A DNA stretch of 64,000 nt from Paracoccus lichenicola (lineage in GTDB: Bacteria; Pseudomonadota; Alphaproteobacteria; Rhodobacterales; Rhodobacteraceae): the NCBI RefSeq assembly GCF_009708075.1, contig NZ_WMBT01000004.1, forward strand, positions 186,001 to 250,000. Reading direction: 5' to 3'. Positions 49,298 through 58,595 of this stretch are shown here, piece by piece. The notes beneath the pieces were generated by a model. It ran no database searches and had not been told where the DNA came from. It saw nothing but the letters and a program-made list of their open reading frames with translations. How positions within the stretch are numbered: position 1 is the first letter of the stretch; the number at the start of each line of letters is the position of its first letter. The translations under genes and the position numbers were made by a program.

Positions 49298-49326
49298 CGG
49301 GCCAGGCGCGGGGCAGGTCGGGTCAT
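49294..49326 (-). CDS. Ten-codon upstream ORF before the acyl-CoA dehydrogenase-like gene
   Basis: ATG at 49326 with GGAGAA at ideal spacing encodes MTRPAPRLAR and stops at a TGA that overlaps the next gene's ATG (ATGA, 49297-49294). The downstream gene has no ribosome site of its own, so it would depend on re-initiation. It could instead mark a recent frameshift in the true N-terminus. Confidence 0.45.
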   Translation of the reverse strand: MTRPAPRLAR

Positions 49327-49522
49327 GGTCTTCTCCGTCAGGGGCAGGCGGCCCGTCGCGGGCGACCTTAGCCGGTGATGGTCCGGCTGCAAGCCCGTCC
49401 GGCGGAAAGACGGAAACAGGCTGCCAGCCGCAGGGGGTGGCATCCGTTCTAGCCGTTCGGGCGGCGGGGTCCAACGCCTTGTTGGGCAACGGCCCGTCAG
49501 GCCTGCGTGAAACCCCGCAGCG

Positions 49523-51001
49523 TCAGACCACGGCGCCGATCTGCCAGGGGACGAATTCGTGGTCCCCCAGTCCCAGATCCTCGGACCGGGTGGCCCGCCC
49601 CGAGGCGGTGGCGAGGATCAGGTCCACGATCTCGCGCGCCTTGCTTTCCAGCGGCACGCCCCGCGACAGGATGTCGCCGCAGTTCAGGTCCATGTCATCA
49701 GACATGGCCGCGAACAGGGCATCATTGGTGGCCAGCTTGATCGTCGGGGCGGGTTTCGACCCGAAGGCCGAGCCGCGCCCGGTGGTGAAGACGATCAGCT
49801 GCGCGCCGCCCGCGATCTGGCCGGTGGCGGAAACCGGATCGTAGCCCGGCGTGTCCATGAAGTTCAGCCCCGGCGCGGTGATCGGTTCCGCGTAATCCAG
49901 CACCGCGTTCAGCGGCGTGGCCCCGGCCTTGGCGACCGCGCCCAGGGATTTTTCCAGGATCGTGGTCAGCCCGCCCGCCTTGTTGCCGGGGCTTGGATTG
50001 TTGTCCAGCGAGGCACCATTGCGGGCCGCGTAATCCTCCCACCACCGAAGGCGTTCCAGCAGCTTTTCGGCGATGGCGGGCGAGGCCGCGCGGTCCAGCA
50101 GCAGCCGTTCCGCGCCATAGATCTCGGGCGTTTCGGACAGCACCACGGATGCGCCCTGCGTGGCCAGCATGTCGCAGGCGACCCCAAGCGCGGGGTTCGC
50201 GGTGATCCCGGAAAACCCGTCCGATCCGCCGCATTGCAACCCGATCTTCAGCGCGCTTGCGGGCGCGGGCGCGCGGCGGATGTCATTGACCTGCGGCAGC
50301 ATCGCGCGGACGCGGGCCTTGATCGCCTCGATGGTGGCGCGGGTGCCGCCGTTGTCCTGGATGGTCAGCCCGTGAAAGCGCGCGGCCTGCCCCAGTTCCC
50401 CCTTCATGCGGGCGATCTGCATGACCTCGCAGCCCAGGCCCACGAACAGCGCCGCACCCACGTTCGGGTGGCCCGCATGGCCGGTCAGCACGCGTTGCAG
50501 GGCGATCCAGCCCGGCCCCGTGTCGGCCATGCCGCAGCCGGTGCCATGGGCAAAGGCCACCACGCCGTCGATGTTGGGGTATGGGACCAGCGCGCCCTCG
50601 ATCCGCAATTCCTCGGCGGCGCGGCGGATCACGGTGGCCGAACAGTTCACCGTCGCGACAAGGGCGATGAAGTTGCGCGTGCCCACCTGCCCGCCCGCGC
50701 GGTGATAGCCGTCGAAGACCAGGGCGGGGCCGCGATGACGCTCCAGCGCCGCCTGGGCCGCCGCAAGCCCCGCGCCGGGGCGATAGTCGCGGCCATGCTC
50801 GCCAAAGGCGCAGTTGTGGCCGTGGACATGGTCGCCCGCCGCGATGCTTTCGGTCGCATAGCCGATGGTCTGGCCGTATTTGGTGACCGCCGCGCCGGGG
50901 GCGATGTCCACCCGCGCGATCTTGTGGCCCGCCGGGGCGATCCCCCGTTCGGTCAGGATCGCCACGGTGTCGGCGGGGTTCAGGACCAGAGGCTCAGGCA
51001 T
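49523..51001 (-). CDS. uxaA: Altronate dehydratase
   Basis: A 492-residue enzyme with both UxaA domains. The small N-terminal SAF domain (about residues 1-95: HGHNCAFGEHGRDY) and the large dehydratase domain (VGTRNFIALVATVNCSATV, FAHGTGCGMADTGPGW, GLGCEVMQIARMKG, LKIGLQCGGSDGFSGITANP, LNFMDTPGYDPVSATG) are clear. Converts D-altronate to 2-keto-3-deoxygluconate. Overlaps uxuB by 8 bases. No tagaturonate reductase gene (uxaB) is in the window. Confidence 0.94.
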   Translation of the reverse strand: MPEPLVLNPADTVAILTERGIAPAGHKIARVDIAPGAAVTKYGQTIGYATESIAAGDHVHGHNCAFGEHGRDYRPGAGLAAAQAALERHRGPALVFDGYHRAGGQVGTRNFIALVATVNCSATVIRRAAEELRIEGALVPYPNIDGVVAFAHGTGCGMADTGPGWIALQRVLTGHAGHPNVGAALFVGLGCEVMQIARMKGELGQAARFHGLTIQDNGGTRATIEAIKARVRAMLPQVNDIRRAPAPASALKIGLQCGGSDGFSGITANPALGVACDMLATQGASVVLSETPEIYGAERLLLDRAASPAIAEKLLERLRWWEDYAARNGASLDNNPSPGNKAGGLTTILEKSLGAVAKAGATPLNAVLDYAEPITAPGLNFMDTPGYDPVSATGQIAGGAQLIVFTTGRGSAFGSKPAPTIKLATNDALFAAMSDDMDLNCGDILSRGVPLESKAREIVDLILATASGRATRSEDLGLGDHEFVPWQIGAVV

Positions 51002-52412
51002 CGGCCCGGCCCCCCATGCAGGCCCGTGCCCCGTCGCGGACCAGGGCCGACAAGGCGGCGGTCAGGTCATGGGCAAAGCCCGCGTCGTCGCGCAAGGCGG
51101 GCGGAAAGACCTCGGCCAGCGACAGGAAGCCCGCGACCGTCCGGGCGGGATCGTCCCGCCACAGCGCAGCCAGGCGCGGGGCCAGCGGATCCTTGACCTC
51201 GATGGCCGCGCCCCTTTCGTCCCGCCCCGAGGCATAGCGCATCCAGGCCGCGACCGCCAAGGTCAGCCCCGGCACGGCACGGCCAGCCGCGCGGCTTTCC
51301 GCGATGGTGCCCAGGATGCGCTGCGGCAGCTTCTGGCTGCCGTCCATGGCGATCTGCCAGGTCCGGTGCCGGATCGCCGGGTTGGCGTAGCGCGCGGCCA
51401 GGGCCTCGGCATAGGCGCCCAGTGCCTGCCCGGGCGGAGGCGTCAGGGCCGGGATGATCTCGTTTCGCCACAAGCCGCGCACGAAACCCGCGAAGACCGG
51501 ATCGGCCATGGTGTCGGCGATGGTCTCGTGCCCCGCCAGATAGCCCAGATAGGCGAGGCTGGAATGCGTGCCGTTCAGCATCCGCAGCTTCATGTGCTCG
51601 TATGGCGTCACGTCGGCGACCATCTGCACGCCCACGGTCTCGAAGGCCGGGCGGGGACCGCAGAAGCTGTCCTCGACCACCCACTGGCGGAAGGGTTCGT
51701 GCATGACCGGGGCCTCGTCGCAGTATCCCGCGGTGGCCTCCAGCCGGTCCAGGTCGGCGGGCGTGGTGGCGGGGACGATGCGGTCCACCATGGTCGCGGG
51801 GAAGGCCCCCTTCGCCGCGATCCAGTCGGCAAGCGCCGGGTCGATCAGGCGCGCCAGTTCCCCCACCACGCCCCGCACCACCCGGCCGTTTTCCGGCAGG
51901 TTGTCGCAGCACAGCACCGTAAAGGGCGGCAGGCCCGCGTCGCGGCGGGCGGCCAGGGCGCGGACCAGGAAGCCCGGCGCGGAACGCGGCAAGGGGTTTG
52001 CCAGGTCATGCGCGATGTCGGGATGGCCGCGGTTCAGGCGGCCGGTGGAGGGTTCGTGGCAATAGCCCTTTTCCGTCACTGTCAGGCTGACGATATGCGT
52101 GGCAGGCGAGGCCATGGCGTCCAGCACCGCCTGCGGATCCTCGGGCGCGACCAGCACGTCGCGCAGGACCGTCACCACCTGCGGCTTCTCGCCCTCCGGT
52201 CCCAGTTCCACCGCCGTATAGGCCCAGCCTTGCGGGCGCAGCCTGTCGCGCGTGCCCGGCGATTGCAAGGACACGCCGGTGATGCCCCAACCGCCCGCCT
52301 CGGCCACATAGATGGCCCCATGGGCGCGGAAGAATGCGCCCAGACCCAGGTGGACGATGCCCCCTTCGATCGTGGGGTCGCGGTGAAGCCTATCGTGCAA
52401 GCCAGCCTCCAT
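50994..52412 (-). CDS. uxuB: Fructuronate reductase (mannitol dehydrogenase family)
   Basis: A 472-residue polyol/uronate dehydrogenase. GGIVHLGLGAFFRAH near residue 17 is the NAD-binding start; IVSLTVTEKGYC, FTVLCCDNLPENG, TMVDRIVPATTP, FRQWVVEDSF, KLRMLNGTHSSLAYLGYLAGHETIADTM and RHRTWQIAMDGSQKLPQRI match UxuB far better than UxaB. Reduces fructuronate to mannonate; it might also serve tagaturonate here. Starts 23 bases inside the end of kduD. Confidence 0.9.
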   Translation of the reverse strand: MEAGLHDRLHRDPTIEGGIVHLGLGAFFRAHGAIYVAEAGGWGITGVSLQSPGTRDRLRPQGWAYTAVELGPEGEKPQVVTVLRDVLVAPEDPQAVLDAMASPATHIVSLTVTEKGYCHEPSTGRLNRGHPDIAHDLANPLPRSAPGFLVRALAARRDAGLPPFTVLCCDNLPENGRVVRGVVGELARLIDPALADWIAAKGAFPATMVDRIVPATTPADLDRLEATAGYCDEAPVMHEPFRQWVVEDSFCGPRPAFETVGVQMVADVTPYEHMKLRMLNGTHSSLAYLGYLAGHETIADTMADPVFAGFVRGLWRNEIIPALTPPPGQALGAYAEALAARYANPAIRHRTWQIAMDGSQKLPQRILGTIAESRAAGRAVPGLTLAVAAWMRYASGRDERGAAIEVKDPLAPRLAALWRDDPARTVAGFLSLAEVFPPALRDDAGFAHDLTAALSALVRDGARACMGGRADA

Positions 52413-53115
52413 CGACGTTCAGCACCGCGCCGTTGACGTAATCGGACGCGGGTGCGGCCAGGAACACCGCCGTCTGGCCGATATCCTCGGGACGGCCCCA
52501 GCGGCCTGCGGGGATGCGGTCCAGGATCGAACGGGACCGATCAGGGTCGGCGCGGAGCGCCGTGGTGTTGTTCGTCTCGATATAGCCCGGCGCGATGGCG
52601 TTGACGTTGAGGCCCGATGCTGCCCATTCGTTCGCCATCAGCCTGGTCAGGCCCGCCACGCCATGTTTCGACGCGGTATAGGACGGCACCCGGATGCCGC
52701 CCTGGAAGGACAGCAGGGACGCGATGTTGACGATCTTGCCCCGCCCGCGCGGCAGGGCGGCGCGCGCGAAGGCCTGGCAGGTGAAGAACAGCGCCTTGAG
52801 GTTCACGTCCATCACTGCGTCCCAGTCGGCTTCGCTGAAATCCACCGCGTCCGCCCGGCGGATGATGCCGGCATTGTTGACCAGGATGTCGATGCGCTCA
52901 GTGGCAAACACGTCGCGCGCGGCCATCGGGTCGCTGAAGTCCAGCCGCATCTGCCTGCCACCGCCCATCAGCGCCAGCGTCTCGTCGCAGTCGCGGCGGC
53001 CCGCGGCGATGACGGCGGCCCCGGCCTGCGCCATGGCGACGGCGATGGCCTGGCCGATGCCGGTATTGGCGCCGGTGACAAGGGCGGTCTGGCCCTCCAG
53101 CGAAAAGGGGTTCAC
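52390..53115 (-). CDS. kduD: 2-deoxy-D-gluconate 3-dehydrogenase / KduD-type SDR
   Basis: A 241-residue short-chain dehydrogenase. The cofactor loop ALVTGANTGIGQAIAVAMA is near residue 11, NNAG near 86, and catalytic Ser and YTASK near 137-150; the C-terminal YVNGAVLNVDGGWLAR is typical. KduD reduces 2,5-diketo-3-deoxygluconate to 2-keto-3-deoxygluconate after KduI. A GTG start at 53115 overlaps the kduI stop (GTGA). Confidence 0.9.
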   Translation of the reverse strand: MNPFSLEGQTALVTGANTGIGQAIAVAMAQAGAAVIAAGRRDCDETLALMGGGRQMRLDFSDPMAARDVFATERIDILVNNAGIIRRADAVDFSEADWDAVMDVNLKALFFTCQAFARAALPRGRGKIVNIASLLSFQGGIRVPSYTASKHGVAGLTRLMANEWAASGLNVNAIAPGYIETNNTTALRADPDRSRSILDRIPAGRWGRPEDIGQTAVFLAAPASDYVNGAVLNVDGGWLAR

Positions 53116-53936
53116 CGCAGATCCCCCGGCTGGACGAAGTCCATGTCGGTGTAATCCACGTTGTCGCCCGCCATGGCCCAGATGAAGGTATAGCCGCCGA
53201 TCCCCGCCCCGGAATGGATCGACCAGGACGGAGAGATCACCGCCTGTTCGTTGGCCACGAACAGGTGGCGCGTCTCCTGCGGTTCCCCCATCAGGTGCAG
53301 GACGCGCGCCTCGGGGGCCATGCCGTGATAAAGATATGCCTCCATGCGCCGGTCGTGGACGTGCGACGGGATGGTGTTCCAGACCGACCCGTCCTCCAGC
53401 GTGGTATAGCCCAGCACAAGCTGGCAGCTTTCCATGACAAGCGGGTGGATGAACTGCCGGATGGTGCGCTTGTTCGAGGTCTCGACCGCGCCGGTCTTCA
53501 TCTCCTTGGCATCCTCGACCGAAATCAGGCGGCAGGGCAGTTCCCGATGCGCGGGGCAGGACGCGATGTAGAACCGCCCGTTGCCGCTGAAGGTCACCGC
53601 GCCCGACCCCATGCCCAGGTACAGAACGTCGCCGTTTTTCATCTGCCAGGTCTGGCCCGCCGCCGTGACCGAGCCGTCGTCGCCGATATTGACGATGCCC
53701 ATCTCGCGCCGCTCCAGAAAGGTCGCGGTTTTCGTTTCCTTGATCTTGTCCAGCGTGATGTCTGCGCCGTTCGGCACCGCGCCTCCCAGGACGAAGCGGT
53801 CGTAATGGGTATAGACCAGCCGGATTTCGGCATCGGCGAACATCCCCTCGGCCAGGAAATGCTGGCGCAGATCGCCCGTGTCCATGCGTTTCGCATGGTC
53901 AGGATGGATCGCGTGGCGGGTTTCGACATGGGTCAT
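53112..53936 (-). CDS. kduI: 5-dehydro-4-deoxy-D-glucuronate isomerase
   Basis: A 274-residue cupin-fold isomerase. Conserved stretches: HPDHAKRMDTGDLRQHFL, RREMGIVNIGDDGSVTA, KNGDVLYLGMGSG, TIRQFIHPLVMESCQLVLGYT, WNTIPSHVHDRRMEAYLY (metal-binding histidines and glutamate) and SWSIHSGAGIGGYTFIWAM. Converts the ketonised form of unsaturated uronates to 2,5-diketo-3-deoxygluconate. I chose the ATG at 53936 because AAAGG precedes it, in preference to a GTG five codons earlier. Confidence 0.94.
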   Translation of the reverse strand: MTHVETRHAIHPDHAKRMDTGDLRQHFLAEGMFADAEIRLVYTHYDRFVLGGAVPNGADITLDKIKETKTATFLERREMGIVNIGDDGSVTAAGQTWQMKNGDVLYLGMGSGAVTFSGNGRFYIASCPAHRELPCRLISVEDAKEMKTGAVETSNKRTIRQFIHPLVMESCQLVLGYTTLEDGSVWNTIPSHVHDRRMEAYLYHGMAPEARVLHLMGEPQETRHLFVANEQAVISPSWSIHSGAGIGGYTFIWAMAGDNVDYTDMDFVQPGDLR

Positions 53937-53947
53937 GGGATGGCCTT

Positions 53948-54229
53948 TCACAGGAAATCGTCGCGGCGGGGGGTGAAGCTGTCGATCAGCACGCCCCTCT
54001 CCAGGCAGGTGCAGCCGTGTTCGGCGTCCGAGGGGATCACGAAGGCATCGCCCGGCCCGACCTCGAAATCCCGGCCATCGACCGAGAAGCGATAGCGGCC
54101 CGACTGCACATAGGTCGATTGCACATGCGGGTGGCTGTGCAGGGCCCCCCGGTCGCCCGCATCGAAAGCGAAGCGGACAACCATCAGGTCGGGCGCATGG
54201 GCCAGCACGGTGCGGATAGGGTCGCTCAT
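53948..54229 (-). CDS. kdgF: Small cupin protein, KdgF-like
   Basis: A 93-residue single-domain cupin. The metal-binding motif LHSHPHVQSTYVQSGRYRFSVDG near residues 33-55 and the second motif GDAFVIPSDAEHGCTCLE near 62-80 are intact. KdgF catalyses ring opening of unsaturated galacturonate released by uronate lyases. The assignment relies on the cupin fold and its place between the TRAP genes and kduI. Its ATG overlaps the dctM stop (ATGA). Confidence 0.75.
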   Translation of the reverse strand: MSDPIRTVLAHAPDLMVVRFAFDAGDRGALHSHPHVQSTYVQSGRYRFSVDGRDFEVGPGDAFVIPSDAEHGCTCLERGVLIDSFTPRRDDFL

Positions 54230-55506
54230 TTGAACACCCCCGGCAGCCACAGCGACAGGGCGGGGATGTATGTGACCATCAGCAGCACGATCAGGCCCGC
54301 GGCATAGAAGGGCCATACGCTGCGCATTGCTTCCCAGATGGAAATGCGGGCCACGGCGGCGGCGACGAACTGCACCGGGCCAAGGGGCGGCGTGTTCAGC
54401 CCAATCCCCAGGTTCAGGATCATGATGACGCCGAAATGCACCGGATCGACGCCGAAGGCCGCGACCACCGGCAGGAAGATCGGCGTGGTGATGATGATCA
54501 AGGGCGACATGTCCATGAAGGTGCCCAGGACCAGCAGCACGATGTTGATCATCAAGAGGATCACCAGCGGATTGTCGGACACCGATTGCATCCAGTTGAG
54601 CGAGATCTGCGCCACGTGCAGATAGGCCATCAGCCAGCCGAAGGCCCCCGCCATGCCGATGATCAGCAGCACCATCGCGGTCGTGCGCACCGCCTGCTGG
54701 GTGGCGTGGACGAAATCCGACCAGGACATGCTGCGATACACCACCATCGTGACCAGCAGCGCGTAAAGCACCGCGACGCAACTGCTTTCGGTGGCCGTGA
54801 AGACGCCCGACCGCACGCCGCCGAAGATGATCGCGATCAGCAGCATTCCGGGGATGGATTGCACGAAGAAATAGCCCACGCGGGCAAAGCCCGGAAACGG
54901 TTCCGTCGGATAGCCGCGCCTGCGGGCGACGATATAGGCGGTGATCGACAGCGCCAAAGCCAGCAGCAGCCCCGGGATGATGCCTGCGGTGAACAGGTCG
55001 GCGATGGAAATCCGCCCCCCGCCCGAGATCGAATAGATGATCATGTTGTGGCTGGGCGGCAGCAGCAGCGCGATCAGCGCCGCCATCGAGGTCACGTTGA
55101 CGGCATAGTCCGCCCCGTATCCCCGCGCCTTCATCTGCGGGATCATGATGCCGCCCACGGCCGCGGCCTCGGCCACCGCCGACCCGGAAATGCCGCCGAA
55201 CAGGGTCGATGCGGCGATGTTGACCTGGCCCAACCCGCCCCGGACATGGCCGATCAGCGATCCGGCGAAGGCCACGATGCGGGCCGCGATGCCGCCCCGC
55301 ACCATCAGGTCGCCCGCGAAGATGAAGAAGGGGATGGCCATCAGCGTGAAGACCGAAATCCCCGCCGACAGGCGCTGGAACACCACCAGGGGCGGCAGGC
55401 CCAGATAGCCCACGGTGGCCAGGCTGGAAATGCCCAGGCAGAAGGCGATCGGCGTGCCGATCAGCATCAGGGCGGTGAAGACGCCGAAGAGGATCAGGTA
55501 TTCCAT
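54226..55506 (-). CDS. dctM: TRAP transporter large permease (DctM)
   Basis: A 426-residue membrane protein with about 12 hydrophobic segments. It has the DctM features MEYLILFGVFTALMLIGTPIAF, ASTLFGGISGSAVAEAAAVGGIMIP, TMAALIALLLPPSHNMIIYS-like and GLGIGLNTPPLGPVQFVAA-like stretches. Forms the transport core of a TRAP importer with DctQ and DctP, probably for hexuronates in this cluster. Starts one base after the dctQ stop. Confidence 0.92.
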   Translation of the reverse strand: MEYLILFGVFTALMLIGTPIAFCLGISSLATVGYLGLPPLVVFQRLSAGISVFTLMAIPFFIFAGDLMVRGGIAARIVAFAGSLIGHVRGGLGQVNIAASTLFGGISGSAVAEAAAVGGIMIPQMKARGYGADYAVNVTSMAALIALLLPPSHNMIIYSISGGGRISIADLFTAGIIPGLLLALALSITAYIVARRRGYPTEPFPGFARVGYFFVQSIPGMLLIAIIFGGVRSGVFTATESSCVAVLYALLVTMVVYRSMSWSDFVHATQQAVRTTAMVLLIIGMAGAFGWLMAYLHVAQISLNWMQSVSDNPLVILLMINIVLLVLGTFMDMSPLIIITTPIFLPVVAAFGVDPVHFGVIMILNLGIGLNTPPLGPVQFVAAAVARISIWEAMRSVWPFYAAGLIVLLMVTYIPALSLWLPGVFK

Positions 55507-55507
55507 G

Positions 55508-56041
55508 TCAAGCCTCGGTCATCAGGATGTCTTGGGCGTCGGGTTCAACCTCGACCGTGCGGCCCGACAGGCGGTTCAGCAGGTGTTCCAGCACGAACAG
55601 CGTCATCAGGACGCCCCCCGCGAACAGCGGCATGTAGCCGAAGCCCCCCGGCAGCCCGATCACCGGCAAGGACGATCCCCAGGTCTTGGCCATCAACTGC
55701 CAGCCATAGACCGCCATGCCGATGCTGAAGCCCAGCACCGCCAGGTCGGACAGCGCGCGCAGCCAGGTTCCCGCGCCTTCCGGCAGGAAGAACAGCAGCA
55801 CGTCGAAGCCCATGTGGAAGCTTTCGTGGACCCCCACGGCGGATCCCAGGAAGATGAACCAGCTCATCAGCAGGATCGCCACGGGTTCCACCCACAACAG
55901 GCTGTCGTTCATGACATAGCGCATGAAGACCTGCGCGAAGACGATGATCGTCATGATCACCAGCCCCGCGCCCGCCACCCACAGGCTGATCCGGGAAAGC
56001 CGGGCATTGAGACGTGACAACAGGGCGATGCTGCCGTGCAT
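55508..56041 (-). CDS. dctQ: TRAP transporter small permease (DctQ)
   Basis: A 177-residue membrane protein with four hydrophobic segments (including ISLWVAGAGLVIMTIIVFAQ and LLWVEPVAILLMSWFIFLGSA). WVEP and GSAVGVHESFHMGFD are typical of DctQ. Bridges the DctM core in the TRAP importer. Contained in the operon between dctP (60 bases away) and dctM. Confidence 0.9.
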   Translation of the reverse strand: MHGSIALLSRLNARLSRISLWVAGAGLVIMTIIVFAQVFMRYVMNDSLLWVEPVAILLMSWFIFLGSAVGVHESFHMGFDVLLFFLPEGAGTWLRALSDLAVLGFSIGMAVYGWQLMAKTWGSSLPVIGLPGGFGYMPLFAGGVLMTLFVLEHLLNRLSGRTVEVEPDAQDILMTEA

Positions 56042-56101
56042 GGCGTCACCTTTCGTTTGCGTGAAAGGAAAGGCCCGCGACTGGCGCCGCGAGCCTGGGC
56101 G

Positions 56102-57079
56102 TCACTTGGTTTCCCGGATGCGCTTGACCAGATCCTGGGCCTCGGGCGTGGTCACGTATTTTTCATAGACGGGGGCCATCGCCTCGATGAAGGCGGTCTT
56201 GTCCACGTCCTTGATGACCTCGGCGCCCGCCGCCACGACCTTTTCCTCGCTGGCCTTTTCCTGTTCGGCCCACAGCTTGCGCTGAAGCGTGGCCGAGTTC
56301 CTGGCGGCCGCGCGCATGATCTCCTGGTCCTCGGGGGTCAGCTTCTCCCACGAGGTTTTCGACACGGCGACCAGTTCCGGCACCATCAGGTGCTGGTCCT
56401 GCGTGAAGTATTTCGCGACCTCGGCATGGCCCGAGCTGTCATAGGAGGGGAAGTTGTTTTCCGCCCCGTCGATCACGCCCGTCTGGATCGAGGAATAAAC
56501 CTCGCCGTAAGGCATCGGCGTCGCGTTCGCGCCCAGGGCCGACATCATGTCCACGAAGACATCGTTCTGCATGACGCGGAACTTCATGCCTTTCAGGTCT
56601 TCCACCGTCCTGATCGGCTTTTGCGAGTTGTAGAAGTTGCGCGAGCCGCCGTCGTAATAGGCCAGCGCGATCAGATCCTTTTCGGCGAAGTCTTCGGCGA
56701 TCTCCTCGCCGATGGGACCGTCCAGGACCGCGTGCTGGTGTTCGGGCGAGGTGAACAGATAAGGCAGCGACAGGGTCTGCGTGACCGGCACGATGTCGTT
56801 GAACGACCCGAAGGAGGCGCGCACCATGTCGATGACGCCGAACTGGGTCTGCTCGATGGTGTCCTTTTCCTCGCCCAGTTGCGACGACGGGAAGACCTCG
56901 ATGCAGATGCGGCCCCCGGTCTTTTCCTTGACCTCGGCGGCCATGGCCTTGACGCCCTCGACCGTCGGATAGCCGTCGGGGTGGGTGTCGGACGAACGCA
57001 GCGTGATCTCGCAGTCGGCGGCGGCGGCAAGGCCGGCCGAACACAGCAGGGCGGCAAGGGTGGTGGTGACGAACTTCAT
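56102..57079 (-). CDS. dctP: TRAP transporter substrate-binding protein (DctP)
   Basis: A 325-residue periplasmic protein with a Sec signal peptide ([20 protein letters not shown]). Conserved DctP features: [57 protein letters not shown] and the ligand-carboxylate arginine in [45 protein letters not shown]. Uronate specificity is inferred from the operon. GGGAGG precedes the ATG. Follows uxaC by 22 bases. Confidence 0.92.
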   Translation of the reverse strand: MKFVTTTLAALLCSAGLAAAADCEITLRSSDTHPDGYPTVEGVKAMAAEVKEKTGGRICIEVFPSSQLGEEKDTIEQTQFGVIDMVRASFGSFNDIVPVTQTLSLPYLFTSPEHQHAVLDGPIGEEIAEDFAEKDLIALAYYDGGSRNFYNSQKPIRTVEDLKGMKFRVMQNDVFVDMMSALGANATPMPYGEVYSSIQTGVIDGAENNFPSYDSSGHAEVAKYFTQDQHLMVPELVAVSKTSWEKLTPEDQEIMRAAARNSATLQRKLWAEQEKASEEKVVAAGAEVIKDVDKTAFIEAMAPVYEKYVTTPEAQDLVKRIRETK

Positions 57080-57101
57080 GGTATCCTCCCGTTGGTGAAG
57101 C

Positions 57102-58508
57102 TCAGAGTTTGTAGGCCCTCTTGACGAGGCCGTAGGTCAGCTGGTGCGCAAGGTCGGACGCTTCCTCCTCAAGCAGGCGTCCGGTCGCGACCAGGGTGGC
57201 AAGAAAGGCGCAATCCACGCGGCGCGCGACATCGTGGCGCGCGGGGATCGAGCAAAAGGCGCGGGTGTCGTCGTTGAAGCCCACGGTGTTGTAAAAGCCC
57301 GCGGTTTCCGTCGTCATCTGGCGGAACCGCATCATCCCCTCGGGGCTGTCGTGGAACCACCAGGGCGGGCCAAGCCGCAGGCAGGGATAGGCGCCCGCCA
57401 AGGGGGCCAGTTCGCGCGAATAGCTGGTCTCGTCCAGCGTGAACAGGATCACCGTCAGGTCGGGGCGCATCCCCACCGCGTTCAGCAGCGGGCGCAGGGC
57501 CGCGACGTAATCCGTGCGGCCCGGGATGTCGAAGCCCTTGTCGCGGCCATGGACCGCCATCACCGGATCGGAATGGTTGCGCCGCGCGCCGGGATGGATC
57601 TGCATGACAAGCCCGTCCTCCAGGCTCATGCGCGCCATCTCGGTCAGCATCTGGCCGCGGAAGGCGTCTGCCTCGTCCGGGCTGCATTGACCGCGCAGGG
57701 CCTTGCCGAACAGCGCCGCCGCGTCCGCCTGCGGCAGATCCTCGGTCCGGGCCGATGCGTGGCCGTGGTCGGACGAGGTCGCGCCGTGGTCCTTGAAGAA
57801 CGCCCGCCGCGCCCGATGCGCGTCCAGATAGCCGTCCCAGGCGGCGGTGTCGAACCCGGTCTGTTCCCCCAGCAGCGCCACGTTGTCGGCAAAGCCCGCC
57901 ATCTCGGGGTCCACCACGCCGTCCGGGCGATAGGCGGTGACGACGCGGCCGTTCCAACCGGATTCGCGGATCATCCGGTGCCAGCGCAGGTCGTCGGTCG
58001 CGGCCTCGGTCGTGGCGATGACCTCGATCCCGAACCGCTTGAAAAGCGCGCGGGGCTGGAACTCGGGGCGGGCCAGGCAATCGGCGATGTGGTCGTAATA
58101 CCAGTCCGCCGTCTCCGCCGACAGGCGGCGGTCGATGCCGAAGACGTTCTGAAAGCCGTGGTCCAGCCACATCCGCGACGGCGTGCCCGCGAACAGGTGG
58201 TAATGGCTGGCGAACAGCCGCCAGATCCTGCGCCCGTCGGTTTCGCTCGGCCCGCCGTCCACGCGCGGCACGCCCAGGTCGGTCAGCGCCACGCCCTGCG
58301 AGGCCAGCATCCGGAAGACGTAGTGATCGGGCGTCACGAATAGTTGCGCAGGATCGGGAAAGGGCCGGTCCTCGGCGAACCAGCGGGGATCGGTATGGCC
58401 GTGCGGGCTGACGATGGGCAGATCGCGGATCCCGGCATACAGGTCGCGGGCCAGGCCGCGCAGGGCCGGCTCGACCGGAAACAGACGATCCTCGTCCAGA
58501 AGCGGCAT
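57102..58508 (-). CDS. uxaC: Glucuronate (hexuronate) isomerase
   Basis: A 468-residue amidohydrolase-superfamily isomerase converting glucuronate to fructuronate and galacturonate to tagaturonate. Metal-site motif [16 protein letters not shown] near residue 33, [22 protein letters not shown] near 165, [12 protein letters not shown], and [18 protein letters not shown] are typical. I chose the ATG at 58508 because AGGAG precedes it at good spacing; a TTG two codons earlier is too close. First gene of the long catabolic operon, divergent from gntR. Confidence 0.95.
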   Translation of the reverse strand: MPLLDEDRLFPVEPALRGLARDLYAGIRDLPIVSPHGHTDPRWFAEDRPFPDPAQLFVTPDHYVFRMLASQGVALTDLGVPRVDGGPSETDGRRIWRLFASHYHLFAGTPSRMWLDHGFQNVFGIDRRLSAETADWYYDHIADCLARPEFQPRALFKRFGIEVIATTEAATDDLRWHRMIRESGWNGRVVTAYRPDGVVDPEMAGFADNVALLGEQTGFDTAAWDGYLDAHRARRAFFKDHGATSSDHGHASARTEDLPQADAAALFGKALRGQCSPDEADAFRGQMLTEMARMSLEDGLVMQIHPGARRNHSDPVMAVHGRDKGFDIPGRTDYVAALRPLLNAVGMRPDLTVILFTLDETSYSRELAPLAGAYPCLRLGPPWWFHDSPEGMMRFRQMTTETAGFYNTVGFNDDTRAFCSIPARHDVARRVDCAFLATLVATGRLLEEEASDLAHQLTYGLVKRAYKL

Positions 58509-58543
58509 CTGCAAGTCTCCTCCCGAATCGCCTTGCGGGCCTT

Positions 58544-58565
58544 CTAGTCATCTAATATGCTAGTC
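58544..58565. promoter_or_regulatory. Candidate operator between uxaC and gntR
   Basis: CTAGTC occurs twice, at 58544-58549 and 58560-58565, with the AT-rich ATCTAATATG between them. TCTAAT/TAATAT could serve as -10 elements for either direction. In an 87-base divergent promoter region it is the only AT-rich element and a natural site for the adjacent GntR-family protein. Confidence 0.4.
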
Positions 58566-58595
58566 TGGCAAACGCGTCAACGTGGTGGGTCCGAC

